Source: Flavobacterium weaverense (lineage in GTDB: Bacteria; Bacteroidota; Bacteroidia; Flavobacteriales; Flavobacteriaceae). From it: a stretch of 64,000 nt of DNA. Each line of letters starts with the position of its first letter. The stretch's first letter is position 1. Location of the stretch: positions 184,449 to 248,448 of the forward strand of contig NZ_REFH01000011.1 of assembly GCF_003688495.1 (NCBI RefSeq), in the 5' to 3' direction. This document shows, one piece after another, positions 48,864-57,277 of the stretch. The position numbers were made by a program, and so were the translations under genes. Below the pieces are notes generated by a model. That model saw only the letters and a list, made by a program, of their open reading frames with translations. It was not told the DNA's origin and searched no databases.

Positions 48864-48981
48864 CTTTTAGCATTACAACTATACTACTGTTGTGTTTTAA
48901 ATTCAAGCTTCTCTATTATTGTTGGAAAATTGAATTGAAATTACGACAATATTTCGTTTGTCTGCGTTTAAAAATAAAATA

Positions 48982-51012
48982 ATGAAAATTACATTCAAAC
49001 TGTTAGCACTTGGAACAATTTTACTCTCATCGCTCAACGGATTTACACAAGATTTAAAGAAAACAGAAGTGGATACTGTTCATCTTAGTAAAATAATTAT
49101 CAATCATGCTGAATTTAGAAAACAAGTGATGCAAGTAGATTTAAAAAAGGCTCCCGTAAACTCTGCACAAGATCTTTTGCGCAAGGTTCCGGGACTTTTT
49201 ATTGCTCAACATGCAGGAGGTGGTAAAGCCGAGCAAATATTTTTACGCGGTTTTGATAATGATCACGGTACCGATATTAGCGTAACTGCCGACGGTATTC
49301 CGGTAAATATCGTTTCTCATGCGCACGGACAAGGTTATGCTGATTTACATTTTCTTATTCCCGAAACCATAAAAGATATTGATTTTGGTAAAGGAGCCTA
49401 TTATGCTGATAAGGGTGATTTTAATACTTCGGGGTATGTTAATTTTACCACATTTGATAAACTCGAAAATAATCTTTTTAAAATTGAAGGCGGATCTTTC
49501 AACACCATGCGTGCGGTAACCATGATCAATCTTTTAAACAAAAATGTACAAGACAAGAACTTTTATGTGGCAAGTGAATTTAATTATTCGGATGGTCCAT
49601 TTGATGTAAAACAGAATTTCAATCGCATTAATATACTAGCCAAATTCAGTCAATGGATAGACAAAAAACAACACATATCCATTTTAGGTTCTACATTTAG
49701 TTCTGGCTGGAATGCCTCTGGCCAAATTCCAGAGCGAGCGGTGGAACAAGGACTAATAGACCGGTGGGGATCTATTGATCCTACAGAAGGTGGAAACACC
49801 TCTAGAACTAATCTTGCTGTAAACTACAGAAATCTTATCACTGAAAACGAAGAATTTTCTAGTAATTTGTTCTATTCTAGATATAAATTTAATTTATTTT
49901 CCAACTTTACTTTTTTCTTAAATGACCCCGTATATGGTGATGAAATTGAGCAAACTGACAATCGAAGTATTTATGGATTTGACAATAAATACATCCATCG
50001 TTATGATTTAAACAATAGCAAAATTACATGGACATCAGGCGCTGGTTTGCGTCTTGACGACATCAAGGATTTGCAATTGAGCCATGTCTATCATCGCGAT
50101 TTATTGTTGAACAGACTTTCTGATGCGACCGCAACAGAAATTAATGTTCATGCTTTTACTACAATCGATTGGAAAATTGGTCAATGGACCATAAATCCAG
50201 CAGTTCGTGTCGATCATTTTGTTTTCGATCTTCATGACCGCTTGAATAGTCTTCCTTCAGGAAAAGATGCGACTGCGACACGAGTGAGTCCAAAATTGAA
50301 CATTTCATATACTCAAAATAGTAATTTACAGTGGTATTTGAAATCAGGTATGGGTTTCCACTCTAATGATGTTCGAGTGGTCGTTGCACAAAACGGAAAA
50401 GACATTTTACCTTACTCTATCGGTAGCGATTTAGGGGTAATTATTCGCCCTGTCAAAAATATGATTATACAACCCGCTTTATGGTACATGTTTTTAAAAC
50501 AAGAATTTGTATATGTGGGCGATGAAGCCGTTGTTGAACCATCAGGTAAAACACGTCGATTGGGTGCCGATTTAAGCTTGCGCTACCAACCTTTACCTTG
50601 GTTGTATATTGATGGAGACATTAATTATGCACATGCCCGTGCCATTGACGAGCCAAAAGGTGAAGATTATATTCCTTTAGTACCCGCCTTAACCAGTACA
50701 GGCGGCGTAGCTATAAAATTTCCATCGGGATTTTCTGCAAACCTTAGATACCGCTATATGGATTCAAAACCAGCTACAGAAGACAATTCGGTAAAAACAA
50801 GAGGTTATTTTGTAAACGACCTTGTATTAGCCTACGGAAAAAGAAGTTGGGAATTTAATATACAAGTCCTCAATTTACTTGATACAAAATGGAATGAAGC
50901 CCAATTTGAAACAGAAACTAGACTTCGAAATGAAACTACTTCCGTATCTGATTTGTGTTATACTCCAGGTACACCACTTGCTGTAAAAGCCGGTTTAAGT
51001 TATAAATTTTAA
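48982..51012 (+). CDS. TonB-dependent receptor, probable nickel-complex uptake
   Basis: The 676-aa protein starts at the ATG at 48982, which gives the signal peptide MKITFKLLALGTILLSSLNG; an upstream TTG is not needed. It lacks the carboxypeptidase-like N-domain of SusC. The plug contains AQDLLRKVPGLFIAQHAGGG and FLRGFDNDHGTDISVTADG, followed by a His-rich HAHGQGYADLHF; the barrel ends AGLSYKF. Location after nickel permease and urea channel genes suggests transport of a nickel chelate, as reported for other urease-linked receptors. This remains inference. An imperfect promoter (TTG, 20 nt, TTCGTTTG) precedes it. Confidence 0.85.
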   Translation: MKITFKLLALGTILLSSLNGFTQDLKKTEVDTVHLSKIIINHAEFRKQVMQVDLKKAPVNSAQDLLRKVPGLFIAQHAGGGKAEQIFLRGFDNDHGTDISVTADGIPVNIVSHAHGQGYADLHFLIPETIKDIDFGKGAYYADKGDFNTSGYVNFTTFDKLENNLFKIEGGSFNTMRAVTMINLLNKNVQDKNFYVASEFNYSDGPFDVKQNFNRINILAKFSQWIDKKQHISILGSTFSSGWNASGQIPERAVEQGLIDRWGSIDPTEGGNTSRTNLAVNYRNLITENEEFSSNLFYSRYKFNLFSNFTFFLNDPVYGDEIEQTDNRSIYGFDNKYIHRYDLNNSKITWTSGAGLRLDDIKDLQLSHVYHRDLLLNRLSDATATEINVHAFTTIDWKIGQWTINPAVRVDHFVFDLHDRLNSLPSGKDATATRVSPKLNISYTQNSNLQWYLKSGMGFHSNDVRVVVAQNGKDILPYSIGSDLGVIIRPVKNMIIQPALWYMFLKQEFVYVGDEAVVEPSGKTRRLGADLSLRYQPLPWLYIDGDINYAHARAIDEPKGEDYIPLVPALTSTGGVAIKFPSGFSANLRYRYMDSKPATEDNSVKTRGYFVNDLVLAYGKRSWEFNIQVLNLLDTKWNEAQFETETRLRNETTSVSDLCYTPGTPLAVKAGLSYKF

Positions 51013-51024
51013 CACTTAGAAATC

Positions 51025-51831
51025 ATGCCAAATTACTTCAACACTAAAAAAGTAGTTCTAACAGCAGTTCTTTTTACGATAGTTCTTTCGACTTCTTATG
51101 CGCAATTGAGCCCTCCAGGTCTGGGAAAAGGAAAAACCGCTTCTTGGTTTGCCTTCGGTGTCAAACAAGCATTAGATACTGTCCATAAGAAAGAATCGAC
51201 CACGTATATAGGAATTGGGAGAAAAAGCTCTCCCGACGATACCAATCCGTTTAATAAAATGGGAATTTTAGTATTGAATCAAGAGTTTTCTAATCACTAT
51301 ACCAAGCATTGGCAATACTCGTATGCCATAAGTTACAGACGCTCCGATCTATATGAATCTGCAGCTCCATACGAACATGCTGATCCGGCAATTGAACAAG
51401 AATTTAGACTCTACGGACGTTATACCTATCTTACAGAAATTGGTGCCGTAAAATGGAAAAATACCTTCAGACAAGAATATAGAAAATTCTTTAACCCTGA
51501 TTTCACCAAAAGTGGCGAAGATTATCAGTTTAGAACGCGCTTGAAAACGCAAGTAAATATCGATTTGGGAACCGAAAAATTGCATCATATTATTGGTAGC
51601 GCCGAAGCTTTATTTGCCATAAGCAAAGAAAATCGTCCAATAAACGAATGGACTAAATTTAGTTATAAAGAAAGTCGATTTGGAGTGTATTATCAGTTGA
51701 CTCCACATGAAATTCCTTTTACGTTTGACTTTGGTTATATGTACAATTTAATTGGAAAAAATAAAAAAACTGGTGTCAATTATTTGGCAATAGATGTCGT
51801 TTGGAACAATCCTTTCGGAAAAACGCTTTAG
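51025..51831 (+). CDS. DUF2490-like outer-membrane protein
   Basis: The 268-aa product has a signal peptide (ending TSYAQ) and then many amphipathic beta strands (YSYAISYRRSDLYES, FRLYGRYTYLTEIG, FRQEYRKFFNP) that resemble the DUF2490 barrel family, with the final AIDVVWNNPF. It lies 12 bp after the TonB receptor gene, so it belongs to the same transcription unit, but its role is unknown. A periplasmic or outer-membrane partner of the receptor is possible. Confidence 0.65.
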   Translation: MPNYFNTKKVVLTAVLFTIVLSTSYAQLSPPGLGKGKTASWFAFGVKQALDTVHKKESTTYIGIGRKSSPDDTNPFNKMGILVLNQEFSNHYTKHWQYSYAISYRRSDLYESAAPYEHADPAIEQEFRLYGRYTYLTEIGAVKWKNTFRQEYRKFFNPDFTKSGEDYQFRTRLKTQVNIDLGTEKLHHIIGSAEALFAISKENRPINEWTKFSYKESRFGVYYQLTPHEIPFTFDFGYMYNLIGKNKKTGVNYLAIDVVWNNPFGKTL

Positions 51832-51854
51832 AATTTTAGTATTGGTGTAAGGGG

Positions 51855-52736
51855 TTATTTTGCAAGCTGAAGGCGATATTCAGAAGGCGAATAGCCCGTT
51901 ACTTTTTTAAATAAACGCGAAAAATAGGACGGTGATTGATAGTTTAATTCAAACGCAATACCTGCTACATCTCTCGAATTATCTTGTAACAATATCTGAC
52001 TGTGCAAGATGCTAATTTCGTTGATCCATTGTTTAGGTGGTTTTCCGGTAGCGTCTTTTACACATTTATTCAAATAATTATCTGATATTTTTAGTAGGTT
52101 AGAATAATAAGAAATAGTTTTATGGTTAACATGGTCTCTTTGCACTTGTTCTCTAAAGTGAAAAGAGATATAACGAGCACGAGAAAGCACTTCGTTTCCT
52201 TTATTTTCCAAGCGAATTATCTTTAATAAAATAGATTGAAATAAGGCCACGCAAATTTCCATAACTCGATCTGTGGTAAACAATTCCTCCTCTAATAATA
52301 GGAAAGCGCGTACAATCCAATCAAAAGTTACTGCATTCAAAATCAAAAATGGCGAAGTATAAAAAAAACTTAAGTCATTTTTATTCAAAGCAATATCAGT
52401 AATAATTTCATTTTCATATACGACAAAAAAACCTTCAACATCGTTTGAAAGTTCTAATGTCGCAGTAAAATTTCCTTGTTTAATATTCAATGCCTCATTC
52501 GCTTTTATATCAAAAACTGAGGTTTCCAGCTGTTGTTTTACAAAGCCCTTAGTTACAAAAATTAAGAAATTAAATGAGGTTCTATAAGGGTTAACTGGAA
52601 TAACGATACTGGTAAGATAATTTTCAATACGATAAACTTGAAGCTTAGATTCATTGAAAAGATCATGAGTAGATACCTCTGGCAGAAATAATTTCTTATA
52701 TTCGTAATTACTGATGAGTTTTATAGATGGTTTCAT
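51855..52736 (-). CDS. AraC-family transcriptional regulator
   Basis: The 293-aa protein has an N-terminal cupin-like domain (LTSIVIPVNPYRTSFNFLIF) and the C-terminal DNA-binding part (YYSNLLKISDNYLNKCVKDA, then GIAFELNYQSPSYFSRLFKK) ending with the signature GYSPSEYR. It is convergent with the urease group and separated from it by 23 bp, so any control of that group would act in trans. The effector is unknown. Confidence 0.92.
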   Translation of the reverse strand: MKPSIKLISNYEYKKLFLPEVSTHDLFNESKLQVYRIENYLTSIVIPVNPYRTSFNFLIFVTKGFVKQQLETSVFDIKANEALNIKQGNFTATLELSNDVEGFFVVYENEIITDIALNKNDLSFFYTSPFLILNAVTFDWIVRAFLLLEEELFTTDRVMEICVALFQSILLKIIRLENKGNEVLSRARYISFHFREQVQRDHVNHKTISYYSNLLKISDNYLNKCVKDATGKPPKQWINEISILHSQILLQDNSRDVAGIAFELNYQSPSYFSRLFKKVTGYSPSEYRLQLAK

Positions 52737-53096
52737 TTAAATATGATAAACTTAAGTCCGTAAAGTTATAAAGTACGGTAGGTTTTACATATCTAAAAGT
52801 GTTAAATATAAATTAATAAACTTTATTTTTAATATCAATAGAAAGTCGGCAGCTTACCAAAAAACGGGAAACTATAAAAGTTTGAATAAGAGATTAGATT
52901 GACACAGCAGTTCCTTTACTGAGATTATAAAAGTTTTAAAAGCATTAATGAAGATCTTACCTTAAAAATTATTTTTCAAAGATTTACTGAATTGTCAGGG
53001 AATTGATCGTAAATAAAGTATTTCTTCTGTTTAATTTTGAACAGCGTTTTACGTAAGCGTATCATTTTATAAGATATCACAGATAGTTCAATAAAA
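52737..53096. other. Intergenic stretch, no gene seen
   Basis: 360 bp upstream of the AraC-type gene and downstream of the truncated binding-protein gene. No hairpin with a T-run, frame or consensus promoter was recognised. Confidence 0.4.
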
Positions 53097-53612
53097 CTAT
53101 TTAGTGATCCACCCCCATTTTTTAAATATTGGAGATGCTTCTTTACTCATCAGAAATTTATAAAATTCTTTTGAATCTTCTTTCTGGCTCCCGGTTTTTG
53201 TTAAAGCTACTCCAGCGTCACGGTATAGAACGTATTTTTTAGAGACAGGAACAAAATCTGCTATATTGGGATTAGAGACCTGCCAAATATTCCAGATAAT
53301 CCAAACATCAACTTCCGGGTGATCAATCCAGTATTGTTTCGCTTCGCCGCTATTTGACGCAAAATTGACGATATTCTTGCGTACCGCTTTTACAGTTTTG
53401 ATACATCCTTGTTTTCCTGCCATCCCTTCCCAAAGGCCTGTTTGCCCAGCACCGTTCACGACCATTATTTTGAGGCCTGCGCGTTCAATATCATCAAAAT
53501 CTTTGATGTTTTTTGGATTTCCCGGACGTACAAGTAATCCGGAAGGACGTAAATAAAGAGGTTCCACTGTTGTTTCGTCTATGCCACCGTCCATTGCTTT
53601 TACAAAGTCGGT
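53097..53612 (-). pseudogene. 5'-truncated AcfC-like substrate-binding protein gene
   Basis: The frame encodes the C-terminal two thirds of an AcfC-type (ModA-like) periplasmic binding protein: DETTVEPLYLRPSGLLVRPG, KIMVVNGAGQTGLWEGMAGK, VDVWIIWNIWQ and the end EASPIFKKWGWITK. The start and signal peptide are missing because the IS copy 2 lies there. The open frame continues 24 bp into the IS end, which supplies ATG codons (MMAKLACPT), so a cytosolic fragment might still be made. Without a leader it cannot work in the periplasm. The lost 5' part is not found elsewhere in the window. Confidence 0.8.
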
Positions 53613-53668
53613 TGGACATGCTAACTTAGCCATCACATAAAGTTAAGAAATAATCTTAATTTTAGCCT

Positions 53669-53968
53669 ATGAAAGAAGTCCGCAAAATTTATGACAAAGC
53701 TTTTAAAGAAAAAGCCGTTCAATTGAGTTATGAGAGAACAAATGTATCGGAACTCGCCAGAGAGTTAGGAGTCACAGCTCCACAGTTGTATAAATGGCGC
53801 AAAGAGTACGAGGAGTTTGGAGAAGGAAGTTTTCCTGGGAAAGGAAATTTAAAACTCACTCCCGAGCAAGAAAAAATCCACGAACTGGAGAAAAGACTCA
53901 AAGATGCCGAGTTAGAACGTGATATATTAAAAAAAGCAATCGGCATTTTTTCCAAGAGCGGTCGATGA
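53669..53968 (+). CDS. IS3-family transposase OrfA (copy 2)
   Basis: The protein is identical to the OrfA of copy 1 (99 aa, helix-turn-helix plus leucine zipper), with the same run of seven A before the overlap with orfB, so a -1 frameshift fusion is possible here too. Confidence 0.93.
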   Translation: MKEVRKIYDKAFKEKAVQLSYERTNVSELARELGVTAPQLYKWRKEYEEFGEGSFPGKGNLKLTPEQEKIHELEKRLKDAELERDILKKAIGIFSKSGR

Positions 53969-54843
53969 TTTATAGTTTCATTAAAAACAATGAACAAGTA
54001 TTTCCGATTGAAAAAATGTGCAAAGTTCTACAAGTGAGTAGTGGAAGTTATTACCGATGGAAGAAACAAGTAATTACAGCAAGACGACAACTAAAAATTA
54101 TCATAAAAGAACAGATAACATTGATTTATTTTGCAGCGAAACAAAGATATGGAAGTCCTAGAATAACATTGGAATTACGGTATTTAGGTTATAAAGTTTC
54201 ACGAATTACAGTTGCAAAATATATGAAGGAACTTGGCTTAAGAAGCAAATTAAGCAAAAAGTTCAAAGTTACAACCAACTCAAATCATAATTATTTAGTT
54301 GTCGAAAATGTATTAAATAGAGAGTTTATTGTAAAAATGCCTTCAAAAGTTTGGGTTTCGGATATTACTTATATCCAAACTAAAGAGGGGTTTGTATACC
54401 TGACCACTATTATGGATTTATACGACAGAAAAATTATTGGTTGGAGTTTGAGTGACGCAATGAGTACAGAAGAAACTACGCTTGGAGCATGGAAAATGGC
54501 GGTTAAAAACCGAGATATCGATGAAGGTTTGATTTTTCATTCTGACCGAGGTGTCCAATATGCTAGTAAAAAGTTTGTAAATGTTCTTGATTCCTATAAA
54601 AAAATAACCCGCAGTATGAGTCGTAAAGGAAATTGCTGGGATAATGCTGTGGCGGAAAGCTTCTTCAAATCTTTGAAAACGGAATTGATTTATGGGAACA
54701 AACTGATTTCTAAAGAACAAATGAAACTAGAAATCTTTGAATACATTGAAATTTGGTACAACAGAAAAAGGAGACACTCTGCTTTGAATTATGCAACTAT
54801 TGAAGAATTTAACAATCAAATTAATTACAAAAATGTAGCTTAA
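53965..54843 (+). CDS. IS3-family transposase OrfB (copy 2)
   Basis: The 292-aa DDE transposase has catalytic motifs VWVSDITYI, IFHSDRGVQYAS and AVAESFFKSLKTEL. It carries the usual SRKGNCWDN, unlike copy 1 (SRKENCWDN), and is therefore the more likely functional version. Confidence 0.93.
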   Translation: MIYSFIKNNEQVFPIEKMCKVLQVSSGSYYRWKKQVITARRQLKIIIKEQITLIYFAAKQRYGSPRITLELRYLGYKVSRITVAKYMKELGLRSKLSKKFKVTTNSNHNYLVVENVLNREFIVKMPSKVWVSDITYIQTKEGFVYLTTIMDLYDRKIIGWSLSDAMSTEETTLGAWKMAVKNRDIDEGLIFHSDRGVQYASKKFVNVLDSYKKITRSMSRKGNCWDNAVAESFFKSLKTELIYGNKLISKEQMKLEIFEYIEIWYNRKRRHSALNYATIEEFNNQINYKNVA

Positions 54844-54994
54844 CTTATACTGCAGGTTTTATTTGCATATCCAATCTTATTGAACTAAACAATATGTAGT
54901 TGCTCGAATGGATAGATTTCAAGCATAATTTTATTATCAAATAAGATGAATCAGTACTTAATTTTAATTTTCTAAACCAAGTCTTTCATAAATT

Positions 54995-56263
54995 CTAGGG
55001 AATTAAAGTAACAAAATCTTTACCTATCAATATTAAAACTTCCTCTGGAATTTCAAATTCCTTTGCAATTTGCTCCCATTGCAAAATAACCTTTTGTACT
55101 TCCTTAACGATTTTAATAGGATTTTTAATAGCCATACTCTCAGCTATTGGCAATACATCTTCAATTGTTATATTGATACGTTTTCCATTTATTGATAAAG
55201 CCCTTGGAGTATTTAAGAATTTATGCAACGCATCTATAGGATATGTTACATCATAGGCAGGAGCTAGATTCCAAATATCTTTCCCTCTGTCATACACATA
55301 ACTGTGATTCTTTAAATGATCATCTGTATTAGCAAACACAATATTAAAAATCATTCTGCGGTATAATTCCCTGATATCTTTATGAGGAACTTTCAAATCA
55401 AATGCAAGCTCAAATAACTTTTCATATGATGAATCTTCCGGTCTGCTGTAATCCCATCCCGTAAGTCCTGAAGCAGTCAATACATGCTGTTTTTCACCAT
55501 GCTGTCTGTCATAACGAAGTGTAGCAAAATGCTTTTCATCAATAAGCTTGCAGTCCATCATCTCAATTCCTGCTAATTTAGCCAGCAAATGATAGACATA
55601 TTCTACTTTTTCTCTATTGTATCCTTCAGTCCCATTTATAAACAATTTTACAAGATAATGATTATAGTCCTGGGAATATTCGATATCACCTGGGATTATA
55701 ACATGTGTCTGCTTATGTTCTGAGACCAATATTTTGGGTCTCGCACCACCTGCAGACGTCCCAATCTTGAAAATATTTAAAAGTGCCAAATCACTCAGTT
55801 TTTCTGCAGAAGTATCTTTCTTTATGTCAAGTACTTTTTGTAAAATCTCAACTATTTCATCAAAATTCACATTTTCGGTTTTTGGAATATGCGCAATAGG
55901 TCTGTATTCCAAGGCTCCCATACCACGGTTCGCGACATAACTAAGCTGTTCTAATGGGCTAATTTTATCAAAGGACATCGACTTAGCTTCAAACCATTCC
56001 TTAAAAATTATATTTCCAAACATGTCAGGAAGCGAATCGGCAATCATAGGTGGAAGTCCACGAAAGGTATTACCATTAAATTGAGTAAATATTTGGGGTA
56101 ACTTATTTCTTTTAAAAATATAAGGAAACATTCTGGTGTATTGTCCAGAATCTAAAAAAGCTGGGTTATATTGGAAAAAGCTTCTCTTTTCATCTGCATT
56201 ATAACCTAGTTTACCTATTTCAACACCAAAGGCAAAAACATCTATGAGTCCGTTAGCTGCCAT
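54995..56263 (-). CDS. HipA-family serine/threonine kinase toxin
   Basis: The 422-aa protein has the HipA N-lobe (FAFGVEIGKLGYNADEKRSF, FRGLPPMIADSLPDMFGN) and the kinase core: a nucleotide loop region (TSAGGARPKILV), catalytic NTDDHLKNHSY near residue 320 and the metal-binding LAPAYDVTYP. HipA of E. coli phosphorylates glutamyl-tRNA synthetase and halts growth. The helix-turn-helix partner gene lies 3 bp upstream, forming a type II toxin-antitoxin pair. It lies 121 bp beyond the right end of IS copy 2. Confidence 0.92.
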   Translation of the reverse strand: MAANGLIDVFAFGVEIGKLGYNADEKRSFFQYNPAFLDSGQYTRMFPYIFKRNKLPQIFTQFNGNTFRGLPPMIADSLPDMFGNIIFKEWFEAKSMSFDKISPLEQLSYVANRGMGALEYRPIAHIPKTENVNFDEIVEILQKVLDIKKDTSAEKLSDLALLNIFKIGTSAGGARPKILVSEHKQTHVIIPGDIEYSQDYNHYLVKLFINGTEGYNREKVEYVYHLLAKLAGIEMMDCKLIDEKHFATLRYDRQHGEKQHVLTASGLTGWDYSRPEDSSYEKLFELAFDLKVPHKDIRELYRRMIFNIVFANTDDHLKNHSYVYDRGKDIWNLAPAYDVTYPIDALHKFLNTPRALSINGKRINITIEDVLPIAESMAIKNPIKIVKEVQKVILQWEQIAKEFEIPEEVLILIGKDFVTLIP

Positions 56264-56266
56264 AAT

Positions 56267-56530
56267 CTAATATAAAGAATTAATATTATTACTAGAAATA
56301 TCTGTATCAATAATTTTATAAACATTGTCCAGCATATCAAAATGATTTACTACCTTTAATAGAGTATCAAGAGTAACGTTCTTTCCCTCTTCTAATTTTC
56401 TTATTGTAAGTCGTGACATATCTAAAACTTGTGCTAATTCATACTGAGACAATCCAAACAGAAGTCTTTTCTGTTTACACCAATCACCTATTTTAAGTTT
56501 TACATCTTTAATATTAATTGAACCTAACAT
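56267..56530 (-). CDS. HipB-type antitoxin, XRE helix-turn-helix
   Basis: The 87-aa protein contains an XRE helix-turn-helix (LSQYELAQVLDMSRLTIRKL and EEGKNVTLDTLLKVVNHF). It is expected to neutralise the HipA-like kinase and repress the operon by binding upstream repeats (see 56542-56594). Spacing of 3 bp to hipA shows tight co-expression. It reads a little shorter at the C-terminus than E. coli HipB (88 aa), so it is near full length. Confidence 0.9.
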   Translation of the reverse strand: MLGSINIKDVKLKIGDWCKQKRLLFGLSQYELAQVLDMSRLTIRKLEEGKNVTLDTLLKVVNHFDMLDNVYKIIDTDISSNNINSLY

Positions 56531-56541
56531 ATTATATCTAT

Positions 56542-56594
56542 TTTAATATACAAATATAGTAAAAATAGAGCAAAAAGTATACTTTAATATACTT
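56542..56594. promoter_or_regulatory. Probable HipB operator
   Basis: Upstream of hipB lies a perfect inverted repeat AAGTATA-N6-TATACTT (56575-56594), and TTTAATATAC occurs twice in direct order (56542-56551 and 56583-56592), 41 bp apart. The spacing suits two helically stacked repressor sites over the promoter, as in other XRE antitoxin operons. Confidence 0.55.
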
Positions 56595-57277
56595 ATATTT
56601 ATTAATTACTAAAGATTATTAGTCTCGTATTTTTTTTTTAATTTATCAAAAAATACCTTACATGTGGGATTTGGCACAAGTGACTCCTTCAAATTTTATT
56701 ACGAATACAATTACGAACTAACATCGATGACAAAGAAAACTTCAAGAAAATGTTTAACTTAAAATTTATCACTCGGAAATTGATTTCTAACTATTGTAGA
56801 ACAGTATAATTTTTCAATACCTCTTTCTCTAATTCATGAAAACACCTCTTCCCTATCCAAATTATGAAATGGAATGTCTAAAAAAATTGGCATAAATTTA
56901 CTTAAAACTAGAAACAGATTTATACTTACTGTAAAGGATTCCACATCGCTAATTTCTTCAAATCTTGCATAAAATGGTTTGTAAATTGCGCAGTAAGGGT
57001 CACAAAATAAAAAGCTCAATTCAATACGAATTGAGCTTTTTTTGTACGTATTACTTCGTAATTAACATACTTAACTTTATTTATTAACACTGGTTTGTAT
57101 ATTTATTGAAGTTACCTTGACTGGACTAAAACCAGATTATCACAAAAAAATGTGGAGTAGCAATATTTTAATGTATCATTAGATCCAAAATCACTTCAGC
57201 GTAAATAATTGATATTTATTATACATTATCCATCAAAAAATAATATCTAATTTTACAAAAATTAAATTGTAATCGAA
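56595..57277. other. Intergenic stretch between hipBA and the response regulator gene
   Basis: About 680 bp with no credible gene; a minus-strand frame of 61 codons (56834-57019) overlaps a terminator and looks accidental. A strong hairpin lies at 57011-57039. Confidence 0.4.
57011..57043. terminator. Bidirectional Rho-independent terminator
   Basis: AAAGCTCAATTC and GAATTGAGCTTT form a perfect 12-bp stem with a 5-nt loop and a T-run on the plus strand (A-run on the left). No gene ends directly before it, which suggests that an older gene here was lost. Confidence 0.8.

Larger units (their letters stand above)
53613..54873 (+). mobile_element. IS3-family insertion sequence, copy 2
   Basis: This 1261-bp element is the same as the one at 33630-34890, in the same orientation, with two differences seen by eye. 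Terminal repeats are TGGACATGC and GCATATCCA. Adjoining bases are GGT (left) and ATC (right), so no 3-bp target duplication is present, nor is one shared with the outer ends of copy 1. Confidence 0.93.

Noticed and set aside
56671..56687. TTGGCAC as a second sigma-54-like -24 element
   Set aside because: The -12 half is absent and no gene starts within a suitable distance on that strand.
56834..57019. 61-codon minus-strand frame with a C-x3-C sequence (CDPYC)
   Set aside because: It begins inside a strong terminator hairpin, has no neighbours of related function, and shows no thioredoxin fold pattern beyond the two cysteines.
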